From an uncultured Odoribacter sp. (GTDB lineage: Bacteria; Bacteroidota; Bacteroidia; Bacteroidales; Marinifilaceae), in the NCBI GenBank assembly GCA_947039985.1, contig CAMRAP010000099.1:1-6622 (forward strand): a stretch of 6,622 nucleotides of DNA, written 5' to 3'. The notes beneath the pieces were generated by a model. The model searched no databases. It saw nothing but the letters and a program-made list of their open reading frames with translations, and was not told the DNA's origin. Positions 1 through 6,622 of the stretch are shown one piece after another; positions within the stretch are counted from its first letter, which is position 1, and the number at the start of each line of letters is the position of its first letter. Position numbers and translations under genes: made by a program.

Positions 1-43
1 ATTCACATGGATGCAATTTGGTTATTTTTATTTTTTCTACCAT
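1..43 (-). CDS. Possible 5' end of a gene leaving the window (N-terminal 14 codons only)
   Basis: An ATG at 43-41 opens a minus-strand frame reading MVEKIKITKLHPCE that is still open at the window edge. The preceding bases are an A-rich run with no Shine-Dalgarno sequence, which is usual for this group. The peptide has a weak likeness to the start of ParB-like nuclease domains, which often begin with a short beta strand followed by a Leu-x-Pro pattern, but 14 residues cannot prove this. It lies just beyond the point where the broken RhuM/Fic gene loses family resemblance, so it may belong to DNA that joined there. A chance open frame in AT-rich DNA is the main alternative. Confidence 0.25.
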   Translation of the reverse strand, partial: MVEKIKITKLHPCE

Positions 44-679
44 TTTATTTTTTTTTATAAAGTGTTTTGTGTGAATTGATTTATATTGTGAATATAGTGC
101 TTGCATATATAAACCAGAGAAATAGAAATGCTGCAATTCGCTAATTACCATCGCTGAAAGAGTGGTTTTTTGTTACTAAATAGAGCAACATAGCTGCTTT
201 TTCTTCAATACTCGGATATAGATCTTCTCCAGCAAATGTTTGGTATATCTGTCCAATGGAGCTTTTAAATGATTCGTCTTTTTCATTGCCAAACAAGCCA
301 CCACTCCCAAATTTATTACGAAGAACATAGATAGCTTCCATTGCATTCTCGTAAGTTGCGTGAAAACTGCTATCACTTGGTGTAAGTCCATCTATCTCCA
401 GTTTTTGGTAATCATATTTATCCAAAGTATCTAAGGCATAGGTGTAATCGGTGATAACTTTGAGTAATCCCGTTGCTTCGTCTGCTGATAATTGTTGACC
501 ATCAAGAACATTTGTGAGCAACCTTACGGCACCTTTTAGCTCTTCAAATTGTTCGGTTTTCGCTCTTTGGTTAATAGCATACCCCTTAACAAGGTACTCT
601 TTCAATATATTGTTTGCCCAGATACGGAATTGAGTTGCATTTTTTGAGTTCACTCTGTAGCCAACAGACAAAATAGCAT

Positions 680-710
680 CAAGGTTATAAAATGTGGTTT
701 TATAACCTTG
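680..710. repeat. Perfect 13-bp inverted repeat inside the RhuM/Fic gene
   Basis: The arms CAAGGTTATAAAA (680-692) and TTTTATAACCTTG (698-710) are exact reverse complements around a 5-nt loop (693-697). It lies within codons 76-86 of the RhuM/Fic gene, over the conserved FYNLDA stretch. In mRNA it would form a stable hairpin. A stem this long and perfect is unusual in coding sequence, and its role is unknown. Confidence 0.9.
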
Positions 711-725
711 TTTACCATCATTACC

Positions 726-750
726 CATATGTTCCAAAATGGAACATATG
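726..750. repeat. Perfect 11-bp inverted repeat inside the RhuM/Fic gene
   Basis: The arms CATATGTTCCA (726-736) and TGGAACATATG (740-750) pair exactly around a 3-nt AAA loop. It covers codons 62-70 (SICSILEHM), between the helix-turn-helix and the RhuM core, and lies 15 nt from the other perfect inverted repeat at 680-710. The role is unknown. Confidence 0.9.
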
Positions 751-951
751 CTCAATTCATCTAATTCTTCTGATAAGAATATATTTTTTAAGTGTTTTGT
801 AATAGCAGGACGCTTAGTTCCAAATAGCTCTGCTATTTGCTTTTGTGTTAGCCAAATAGAATCCTGCTCTAATTTTACATCAAGAGATGTAACCCCATCA
901 GCTGTTTGGTATATGATTATTTCTCCTTTGCTCATAACGATTGATTTTAGG

Positions 952-981
952 CAAATTTAATAATTAATTCAGATTTTCAAC
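952..981 (-). promoter_or_regulatory. Candidate Bacteroides-type promoter for the RhuM/Fic gene
   Basis: On the minus strand the -7 box reads TAAATTTG (959-952), an exact fit to the Bacteroidota TAnnTTTG consensus. A GTTG (981-978), close to the -33 TTTG, lies 18 nt upstream. Transcription would begin roughly 10 nt before the ATG at 935, giving a very short leader. This is pattern matching only. Confidence 0.55.
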
Positions 982-992
982 TGGATTGAATG

Positions 993-1122
993 ATAGAACT
1001 CATTTAAACTTCTCTTTTTAGATTTTAGAATTGTAAAAACTTACGAAATCGATGAATTACATCACATTTATGGTTATTGCTCTTCGGAAAAATAAAAGAA
1101 GAAAAGTTTAAACGAGTTCTAT
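993..1122. repeat. 130-bp MITE-like element with imperfect terminal inverted repeats
   Basis: The left end (993-1019, beginning ATAGAACTCATTTAAACTT) and the reverse complement of the right end (1122-1096, beginning ATAGAACTCGTTTAAACTT) match at 24 of 27 positions. The interior of about 76 bp encodes nothing recognisable. This fits a miniature inverted-repeat element or the remnant of an insertion sequence deleted to its ends. I see no clear target-site duplication and cannot name the parent family. A long-stem structured RNA or an intergenic regulatory palindrome is the alternative. Its left end is 12 bp from the RhuM promoter candidate. Confidence 0.55.
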
Positions 1123-1322
1123 AATTAAAACTATTAATTGCTGAATTCAACTTGAGATAGCCTTTAGAAGGTGAAGTACCTCCTTTGAAAACAGCACTAT
1201 CAATATATTTACTGACTGACTGAAAGTGCTCTTAAAATATGCGTTACCCAGTAATTTTTTTCTATAAATATAGGCAGTATATTATATTTTTGTAATACAC
1301 AGCAAGTTACCAATTTTATTTC

Positions 1323-1330
1323 TACCTTTG
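1323..1330 (+). promoter_or_regulatory. Candidate -7 box for the GH97 gene
   Basis: TACCTTTG fits the Bacteroidota TAnnTTTG -7 consensus and would put the transcription start about 25 nt before the ATG at 1361. No good -33 TTTG is seen at the right distance. A second fit, TATTTTTG at 1285-1292, would give a leader of about 60 nt and also lacks a clear -33 box. Which one works, if either, cannot be told from the sequence. Confidence 0.35.
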
Positions 1331-1360
1331 GGTTAGCCAAAACATAAATTATAAAATCAA

Positions 1361-3387
1361 ATGACACATCATTCTCCAATCAAGAAAATGCAACTTCTTG
1401 TAACTGCTTTTATTCTCCTTATTTTACCTGCTTGTAGTAACGACGTACTTACAGTTAGTTCGCCAAACGGCAAAATAGATGTAACAATAGCCGTGCAAGA
1501 GTAGGGCGATCTATCCTACACAATCACAAAGGATGGGAAAACGCTTATTGAAAACGCTCCATTAGGATTCTTAGAAAAGAATGGAGTAAACCTAAACAAT
1601 GATTTTGCCGTAGTAGATACTAAAGTAAGTACACACGACGAAATTTGGACACAGCCATGGGTGAAAATAAGGAGATACGCAACCATTACAACGAAATACT
1701 GGTTGAGCTATCAAATAAACAAACAGCCTTAAACCTAATATTCAAAGTATTCAACGATGGCGTTGGATTCCGTTATCAATACGATGTAGCAAATGCAGAT
1801 TCAATCTTTATTACAGACGAACTTACAGCGTTCAATATAACACCACAAGCCAAATCATGGTCTATCCCTGCAAGTTTTGAAACCTATGAGCTGCTCTATA
1901 GAACCATGGATCTTGACTCTCTGGACAATGCCAACACCCCCATCACCCTCAAAACGGAAGATGGTACCTACCTCTCTATACATGAGGCAGCATTAACCGA
2001 TTTCCCCGAAATGACTATAAAGCACAACGGTAACCGTTCACTGAAATCTCATTTAGCCCATTGGCCTGATGGAATTAAAGCTAAACTTGCTAACAAATTC
2101 CAAACCCCATGGCGTACCATACAAATTGGTGATAAAGCTGTAGACCTAATCAATTCGGGATTGATTTTGAACCTAAATGAACCCTCTAAAATAGCAAATA
2201 CTTCTTGGATTAAACCAATGAAATATATTGGCGTATGGTGGGGCATGCACGTAGGTACTGAAACATGGGTGATGGACGAAAGACATGGAGCAACAACAGC
2301 TAATGCAATCAAATACATCGACTTTGCAGCAGCACACAACATCGAAGGCGTACTTTTTGAAGGATGGAACGAAGGTTGGGAAAACTGGGGAGGCAGTCAG
2401 AAGTTTGATTACACAAAGCCTTATGCCGATTTCGATATCGAATACATCACCAAATATGCGAAAGAGAAAGAAATAGAAATTATTGGACATCACGAAACAG
2501 GAGGATTCATCACAAACTATGAAGATCAACTTGAAAAATCTTTTATGTGGTATAAAGAACTCGGCATCCACAGCGTTAAAACAGGATATGCAGGAGCATT
2601 CAAAGCGGGACACTCCCACCACGGTCAGTACGGCGTGCGCCACTATAGAAAAGTAGTAGAAGATGCAGCAAAGTTCGAAATAACAATTAACGCACACGAA
2701 CCCATCAAACCAACTGGTATCCGCAGAACCTACCCCAACATGATGACTCGTGAAGGTACACGCGGCATGGAGTGGAACGCTTGGAGCGAAGGAAACCCTG
2801 CCGACCACTATCTACTACTACCATTTACCCGCATCCTTGCTGGACCAATGGATTATACCCCAGGTACATTTGATGTAACATTAGAGAAAAGCAAAAATTC
2901 GCCCAATCGCCGCAAATGGAACGACAACGACAAAGGCAATAGCCGCGTAAATACAACCCTAACAAAGCAGATTGCCATGTGGGTTATCCTATATTCGCCG
3001 CTTCAAATGGCATCTGATATGATAGAGAATTACGAGGGGCATCCAGCTTTCCAATTCTTTGTAGATTTCGATGCAGACAGTGATTGGTCTAAAGCCATAG
3101 CAGGAGAGATTGGTGAGTACATAGCCGTAGTGCGTAAAGCTGATGATAAATTTTTCTTAGGCGCTGCCACCAACGCCGAAGCACGTACATTAGATATCAA
3201 TTTAGATTTCTTAGAAGATGGCAAAACTTACGAAGCAACAATTTATGCCGATGGCGATGATGCTGATTGGGTAACAAATCCTACATCGTACAAAATAGAG
3301 AAGAAACAGGTAACATCTAAAGATACGCACAGCATAGTAATGGCTACAAGTGGTGGGCAAGCGATTGTATTTGAGGCTGTAAAATAA
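1361..3387 (+). pseudogene. GH97 alpha-glucosidase-like lipoprotein (SusB type), disrupted by a nonsense codon and a frameshift
   Basis: Members hydrolyse alpha-glucosidic bonds, typically of starch-derived oligosaccharides, at the cell surface or in the periplasm. The chosen start at 1361 gives MTHHSPIKK, a hydrophobic stretch and lipobox LPAC (Cys25), followed by GH97-like sequence. A TAG at 1502-1504 ends translation after 47 codons. A second lesion at 1659-1661 lacks one G: the frame reading IWTQPW ends there and GENKEIRNHYNE continues in the next frame. With both repaired the protein is 675 residues. The longest intact frame is 1645-3387 (580 codons), but its ATG lies out of frame before the shift, so it has no signal peptide. 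The GH97_N domain spans about 28-275, the catalytic barrel about 280-535 and GH97_C about 570-672. Restored Glu379 (HHE), Glu447 (AHEP), Glu465 (REG) and Glu471 (MEW) match SusB Glu439, 508, 526 and 532, and Gly replaces the retaining-type Asp nucleophile (VKTGY). This marks an inverting alpha-glucosidase. Sequencing error remains possible for either lesion. Confidence 0.9.
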
Positions 3388-3626
3388 AAAGCATTACTTA
3401 TATTGATTAGCTATTAATAGGATGTAATAAACTGGATCTAGTTGTCTATTTCCGATCTTATCCCTAAATCAGGTTGTTTTATTTAATGCTTATCACTAGC
3501 ATGCATTGTCAATATTTATATTCGTACGTTGAGTATAAATGCTAAAAAGAGCTGTCATTAACTTGTATGTTTAATGACAGCTCTTTTTTCTGTTTCGAGA
3601 ATATTTCTATTCTTCAGATGTGAACA
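3388..3626. other. Convergent intergenic region between GH97 and susD-like genes
   Basis: The two genes face each other across 239 bp. Apart from the terminator hairpin at 3544-3588 I see no gene or repeat. An 8-bp match AAGCATTA (3389-3396) to TAATGCTT (3484-3491) is too short and too distant to mean much. Confidence 0.7.
3544..3589. terminator. Bidirectional intrinsic terminator between convergent genes
   Basis: A perfect 18-bp stem (3544-3561 with 3571-3588) surrounds a 9-nt loop; the core arm is GAGCTGTCATTAA. On the plus strand the stem runs into TTTTTT (3584-3589), and on the minus strand into TTTTT (3548-3544). It can end transcripts of the susD-like gene, whose stop is 38 bp away, and of the GH97 gene, whose stop is about 157 bp away. 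Confidence 0.9.
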
Positions 3627-5291
3627 CTATTTTTTATCCCACCAGTGGCGACCAAACTCATCGACTACTTGTCCAAATTCAGGGTTTTTAGTCATCTCTT
3701 CGATCGAATTGTATTTGTTTTCATAGTTAGGAACTCCTTCTACCGGGTACGAAAAGCGTACACGGCGTGGCACTTGTTGCTCACTATTATTAATCATTAC
3801 TTTGTCGAATGTTACGATTTGAGATTGTTGGTTTGGATATCCTGTTCTACGCCACAAAGTCCATGCCTCGTTGTTATTTTTGAAATGTTCTACATACGCT
3901 TGGCAATAGATCTGCTCTTTGGCAATACTAGGATTCCATGCAATTCCTTCTTGAGCAATGAATCGAGAAATCTCGTCATTAGTAATCGCTTCGTATTCGT
4001 TTATTTTACAATAATCACCAATTTCGCTCCACTGAGAGAGTGATGATTTTACACCTGCTTCATACCATGCTTGAGCAGATTGACTACTTGGAACATTCTC
4101 TAAAACAAACTCAGAAGCCATAAAGCAAAAGTCAGCATAAGTTAGTAGTGGGAACCATGAACCGCCACTACCTTTGTCTTGCATACCTTTCCATAGACGT
4201 GTTTGAGGTTTATTCATTGCACGCATATCTGTACCATCTTTCAATGATTGAGAGGTATATCGTTTGTCGCTTGCTCTTTCATCGAAACTAACAGTTCCAC
4301 CTTCCCAACGTGTAAAATCTGTTGGGATCATTTTTTTAGGATCTGTTTGCTGGCTATTGAATGTAGCAATGTTTTCAGGTGTTAGATTATTGATTTGGAA
4401 ATATATACGTTTACGCGGATCTTCGTATTTTGTTAGATACTCCATAAACGGAGCAGAAGCTCTATCCATATCAATAACTGAATGCCAATCGCCTTTTTCT
4501 GTGTATAGTTTGTCGAATTTTAAAATTAAACCATCTTTATTTTCACTCATTATATCACTAGCAAGCACCTCAGTTGCAATAGCTTTCGCTTTTTCAGGAT
4601 TTCTTTTAAGTAAGCGTGTCGCAATACGTAATCTCAAGCCATTAGCTGCCTTGATCCAACGAGTTATCTCACCATTATATGCCAAATCATATCCTACTAG
4701 ACTTTTTTGATTTGATGCAGTCTTCATTTTATTAATAGCTTCTTTAAGCTCTTTATCCCAAATATCGAATAGAACCTCTTGTGATTCATATTTGGGTTTG
4801 TCTAATTCAGGCTTGCCTGATCGTAGTCCCCATCCATCAGTGTATACAAGTGAACCGTGCATATCTGAAGTTACTATCCCTTTATATATTAGCATAATAC
4901 GTGCTACCTCAATCAAGTTCGAATATTGCGGTAGATCAGCTTCATTTTTAGAAGTGATATAATATTCAATATGGCGAGCATATCCGCCCATATTGATATA
5001 TTCCTTATAGAGGTCCGAGCCAATACTTCCAGAGAAGTAGGTAAAATTAGTTTGACTATAGCCCCAAATATTCGAACAATATTGCATCCAACGCAGTTTA
5101 CAAGCGTAAGAGTCGGTCCATGTAGATCCTACACCTTGTGCATTATTTTGAACTTGATAGAGCATTGTTACGGGTTCGATATCGTATACAGTTGCTACAC
5201 TATTATTTATTTCTGTAAATGATTCGCAAGAAGCGAGTGTTGTTAGTAGTATTGGAAATCCAACTAGAAAACTTTTAATATTTTTCATCAT
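3627..5291 (-). CDS. SusD/RagB family nutrient-binding outer-membrane lipoprotein
   Basis: SusD-like proteins sit on the outer face of the outer membrane as the lid of a SusC transporter and bind the incoming glycan or other nutrient. The product is 554 residues, starting MMKNIKSFLVGF, with a hydrophobic stretch and lipobox LASC (Cys22). The following residues CESFTEINNS, the mostly helical body and the C-terminal AWTLWRRTGYP, VPRRVRFSYP and WWDKK fit the SusD-like_2 (PF12771) branch. The open frame extends upstream to 5357, but that would overlap the susC-like gene and bury the signal peptide, so I chose the ATG at 5291; 5288 is equally possible. It starts 10 bp after the susC-like stop, so the two are almost surely cotranscribed. 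It ends in a TAG just before a strong terminator. The substrate cannot be read from the sequence. The gene appears intact. Confidence 0.93.
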   Translation of the reverse strand: MMKNIKSFLVGFPILLTTLASCESFTEINNSVATVYDIEPVTMLYQVQNNAQGVGSTWTDSYACKLRWMQYCSNIWGYSQTNFTYFSGSIGSDLYKEYINMGGYARHIEYYITSKNEADLPQYSNLIEVARIMLIYKGIVTSDMHGSLVYTDGWGLRSGKPELDKPKYESQEVLFDIWDKELKEAINKMKTASNQKSLVGYDLAYNGEITRWIKAANGLRLRIATRLLKRNPEKAKAIATEVLASDIMSENKDGLILKFDKLYTEKGDWHSVIDMDRASAPFMEYLTKYEDPRKRIYFQINNLTPENIATFNSQQTDPKKMIPTDFTRWEGGTVSFDERASDKRYTSQSLKDGTDMRAMNKPQTRLWKGMQDKGSGGSWFPLLTYADFCFMASEFVLENVPSSQSAQAWYEAGVKSSLSQWSEIGDYCKINEYEAITNDEISRFIAQEGIAWNPSIAKEQIYCQAYVEHFKNNNEAWTLWRRTGYPNQQSQIVTFDKVMINNSEQQVPRRVRFSYPVEGVPNYENKYNSIEEMTKNPEFGQVVDEFGRHWWDKK

Positions 5292-5301
5292 TAAATTGAT
5301 T

Positions 5302-6622
5302 TTAGAATGAAACATTAACGTTAAAACCAAAATTACGTGTATAAGCAGCACCTCCACTTTCGTAATATTCAGAACTTTGAATTGTATTTAATCCTTCAGG
5401 GTGAATATTATCAGGAAGACTGTTGTATAAATAGCCTAAGTTTCGAGCCACTACACCTACGTTTATGCTTTGCATATAAAGCTTTTGTGCCCATTTTTGT
5501 GGAACAGCCCAGCGGAATGATACTTCACGTAAAGCAACCCAAGAACACTCCATGATAGATGCCTCACGGATACCAGTACCCCAGTCTGTAAGACTACCAT
5601 AGTATTTATAAGCCGATAGAGGCTCTACAATACCTTGTTCGTATGCTTTTTGATAGCTCATGCCTGAAACATCTTTGTCTCCAATTTTAATACCAGGACC
5701 GAATACGCCATCAGGAATCATACCATCATGTACCACGCGTCCGTCTTCCATTACTCTTTCAAGACCACCATTTTCTTGATCACGTCCATACAATGTGTGA
5801 GCTAATATACCATTAGATGTTCCGTAGTTATATGTTCCTGAGAAAATATCTCCACCAAAGCGAGCATCAATAACAACATTCATACTTATGCCTTTATATG
5901 AAAGTCCAGAAACAAGTCCTCCCAAAAAGTTAGGTTGTAACGTACCAACTTTTTCACTAGTTCCAGAACGTCTCCAAGATCCGTCTTGATTTAAAATCTT
6001 CTGTCCAGCGTCATTTCTTGCGAAAGCGTAACTTGTGTAGATATCGCCATAAGCACCTCCAACAGTAGCCCAAGCCTCAGTATCGGCACCACCACCAGCA
6101 AGTTTATATTTGTCTACACCAGGAGCAAGCGATATAATCTCATTTCTATTACGTGTGTAATTAAATGTAAGATCCCATTGCCAATCTTTTGTTTCAATAA
6201 CAGCCGCATTAACAAGAAGCTCAATACCTGAGTTTTCGATATTTCCTGCGTTGATCCAACGTGTAGAAACACCAGTTTCTTGTGGCATTGTAAGTGCTAA
6301 GATTTGATTTTTAGTGTTGGCTTTATACCAAGCAAAGTCAAAACCGAAACGATTGTTAAAGAATCTCATATCTAATCCAAGCTCTATTGAATGTTGCTTT
6401 TCTGGTTTCAGATCCATATTTGGCAACGAACTAGAGTCGAATTTATAATATGGATAATCCTTTCCATCAGCAGGATTTACAAATGTGTTATCTAGTTGAT
6501 AGTATCCAGTTGCAGTTGTTAAGTAAGGATCACAATCGTTACCTACAATTGCATACGAAGCTCTAACTTTACCAAACGAGATAAAATCAGGTAGTTGACT
6601 TGAGAACGTTTCTGAAAATATC
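5302..6622 (-). CDS. SusC/RagA family TonB-dependent transporter, C-terminal part (5' end outside the window)
   Basis: SusC-like proteins are TonB-dependent beta-barrels of roughly 1000 residues that import nutrients across the outer membrane beneath a SusD lid. The 439 residues present form the C-terminal barrel. The frame is open to the window edge, where it reads IFSETFSSQLPDFISFGKVR and then ASYAIVGNDCDPYL. It continues with LKPEKQHSIELGLDMRFFNN, WINAGNIENSGIELLVNA, FLGGLVSGLSYKG and DARFGGDIFSG, all typical of the SusC barrel, and ends in NFGFNVNVSF with a terminal Phe as expected of outer-membrane barrels. The TonB box, plug domain and signal peptide lie beyond the window. A TTG at 6426 is not the start, since family sequence continues upstream. 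It is the first gene of the pair with the susD-like gene; the operon promoter is not visible here. Confidence 0.95.
   Translation of the reverse strand, partial: IFSETFSSQLPDFISFGKVRASYAIVGNDCDPYLTTATGYYQLDNTFVNPADGKDYPYYKFDSSSLPNMDLKPEKQHSIELGLDMRFFNNRFGFDFAWYKANTKNQILALTMPQETGVSTRWINAGNIENSGIELLVNAAVIETKDWQWDLTFNYTRNRNEIISLAPGVDKYKLAGGGADTEAWATVGGAYGDIYTSYAFARNDAGQKILNQDGSWRRSGTSEKVGTLQPNFLGGLVSGLSYKGISMNVVIDARFGGDIFSGTYNYGTSNGILAHTLYGRDQENGGLERVMEDGRVVHDGMIPDGVFGPGIKIGDKDVSGMSYQKAYEQGIVEPLSAYKYYGSLTDWGTGIREASIMECSWVALREVSFRWAVPQKWAQKLYMQSINVGVVARNLGYLYNSLPDNIHPEGLNTIQSSEYYESGGAAYTRNFGFNVNVSF

Larger units (their letters stand above)
111..935 (-). pseudogene. RhuM/Fic-Doc family protein, truncated within the Fic motif
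   Basis: The open part (935 down to 141) encodes 264 residues. Residues 28-53 (WLTQKQIAELFGTKRPAITKH and on) form a helix-turn-helix. Residues 82-118 (FYNLDAILSVGYRVNS, then TQFRIWANNILKEYL) are the RhuM core. Residues about 210-264 are Doc-like and end in the Fic motif HSFSDGN, catalytic His258. A TAG at 143-141 replaces the lysine expected next, and the same frame continues RIAAFLFLWF to position 111, as in intact family members. After that the resemblance stops, and a TAA follows at 83-81. About 60 C-terminal residues seem to be missing compared with my recollection of relatives of about 330. Fic domains usually transfer AMP or another phosphate-containing group to target proteins, and RhuM genes are often seen near restriction-modification loci; the target here is unknown. 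The start is the ATG at 935-933, placed directly behind a good promoter. A shortened DNA-binding product could still be made. Confidence 0.85.
936..1360. other. Gene-free divergent intergenic region
   Basis: This 425-bp AT-rich stretch lies between the divergent starts of the RhuM/Fic and GH97 genes. It holds the RhuM promoter candidate, a 130-bp inverted-repeat element (993-1122) and TAnnTTTG boxes near the GH97 start. I see no tRNA, riboswitch or credible coding region. The 68-codon minus-strand open frame at 1231-1028 has no start codon and resembles nothing I know. From 1123 to 1284 I recognise no feature. Confidence 0.7.

Noticed and set aside
82..96. TATATT-GTG-AATATA palindrome as an operator
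   Set aside because: It is short, made only of A and T in AT-rich DNA, and has no second copy.
1193..1230. AGCACT / AGTGCT inverted pair
   Set aside because: Six-bp arms around a 26-nt loop are expected by chance.
1028..1231. 68-codon minus-strand open frame in the intergenic region
   Set aside because: It has no start codon and no recognised motif, and it runs across one end of the inverted-repeat element, so it is probably chance.
141..1504. Recoding of TAG as a sense codon, suggested by in-frame TAGs in two genes
   Set aside because: The intact susD-like gene ends in TAG right after a typical WWDKK C-terminus and just before a terminator, so TAG acts as a stop here. The RhuM/Fic frame also hits a TAA soon after its TAG.
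1655..1670. Programmed -1 frameshift in the GH97 gene
   Set aside because: There is no X_XXY_YYZ slippery heptamer at the shift and no obvious downstream structure. The upstream TAG would block translation anyway. A lost G in a short run is simpler.
2173..2808. 211-codon minus-strand open frame opposite the GH97 gene
   Set aside because: It is a shadow of the GH97 coding frame: Cys- and Phe-rich composition, no family resemblance, and wholly inside a recognised domain.
5292..5357. Upstream extension of the susD-like gene to 5357
   Set aside because: It would overlap the susC-like 3' end and put 22 residues before a clear lipoprotein signal peptide.
5302..6426. SusC-like gene starting at the TTG at 6426
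   Set aside because: Typical SusC sequence continues in frame upstream to the window edge, so this is an internal codon.
1..6622. CRISPR array, tRNA or rRNA genes
   Set aside because: I saw no regularly spaced direct repeats and no tRNA- or rRNA-like sequence on either strand.

Overview
The window looks like Bacteroidota DNA, most likely order Bacteroidales. It is AT-rich, carries a SusC/SusD outer-membrane nutrient-uptake pair and a GH97 glycosidase, has lipoprotein-type signal peptides, and its genes have no clear Shine-Dalgarno sequences. Two candidate promoters fit the Bacteroides TAnnTTTG -7 consensus. Genus and species cannot be assigned from the sequence alone.

Layout, left to right. 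(1) Positions 1-43 may hold the first 14 codons of a minus-strand gene that leaves the window. (2) Positions about 111-935 (minus) carry a RhuM/Fic-Doc family gene. It is broken inside the Fic motif: the lysine of HxFxDGNK is replaced by a TAG, and family resemblance ends about 10 codons later. Two perfect inverted repeats lie 15 nt apart in its coding sequence. A promoter lies just upstream of its start. (3) Positions 936-1360 are gene-free and hold a 130-bp element with imperfect 27-bp terminal inverted repeats (MITE-like), plus promoter-like boxes facing the next gene. (4) Positions 1361-3387 (plus) are a GH97 alpha-glucosidase-like lipoprotein gene of the inverting (SusB) type. It carries two lesions near its 5' end, an in-frame TAG at codon 48 and a one-base deletion in a G run at 1659-1661. 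The rest, with all expected catalytic residues, is open. (5) Positions 3388-3626 separate two convergent genes and contain a perfect 18-bp stem terminator that can serve both strands. (6) Positions 3627-5291 (minus) are an intact susD-like lipoprotein gene. (7) Positions 5302-6622 (minus) are the C-terminal part of its susC-like TonB-dependent transporter partner, which runs off the window.

SusC and SusD form a two-gene operon (10 bp between genes) for glycan-oligomer capture and import across the outer membrane. The convergent GH97 gene would have released glucose from alpha-glucans, but as read here it cannot make a full-length exported enzyme. The left third looks like accessory DNA with decayed genes. 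I see no clear evidence for a new biological system. The points most worth a second look are the Fic-motif break, the paired palindromes in the RhuM gene, the MITE-like element, and whether the lesions are real or sequencing errors.
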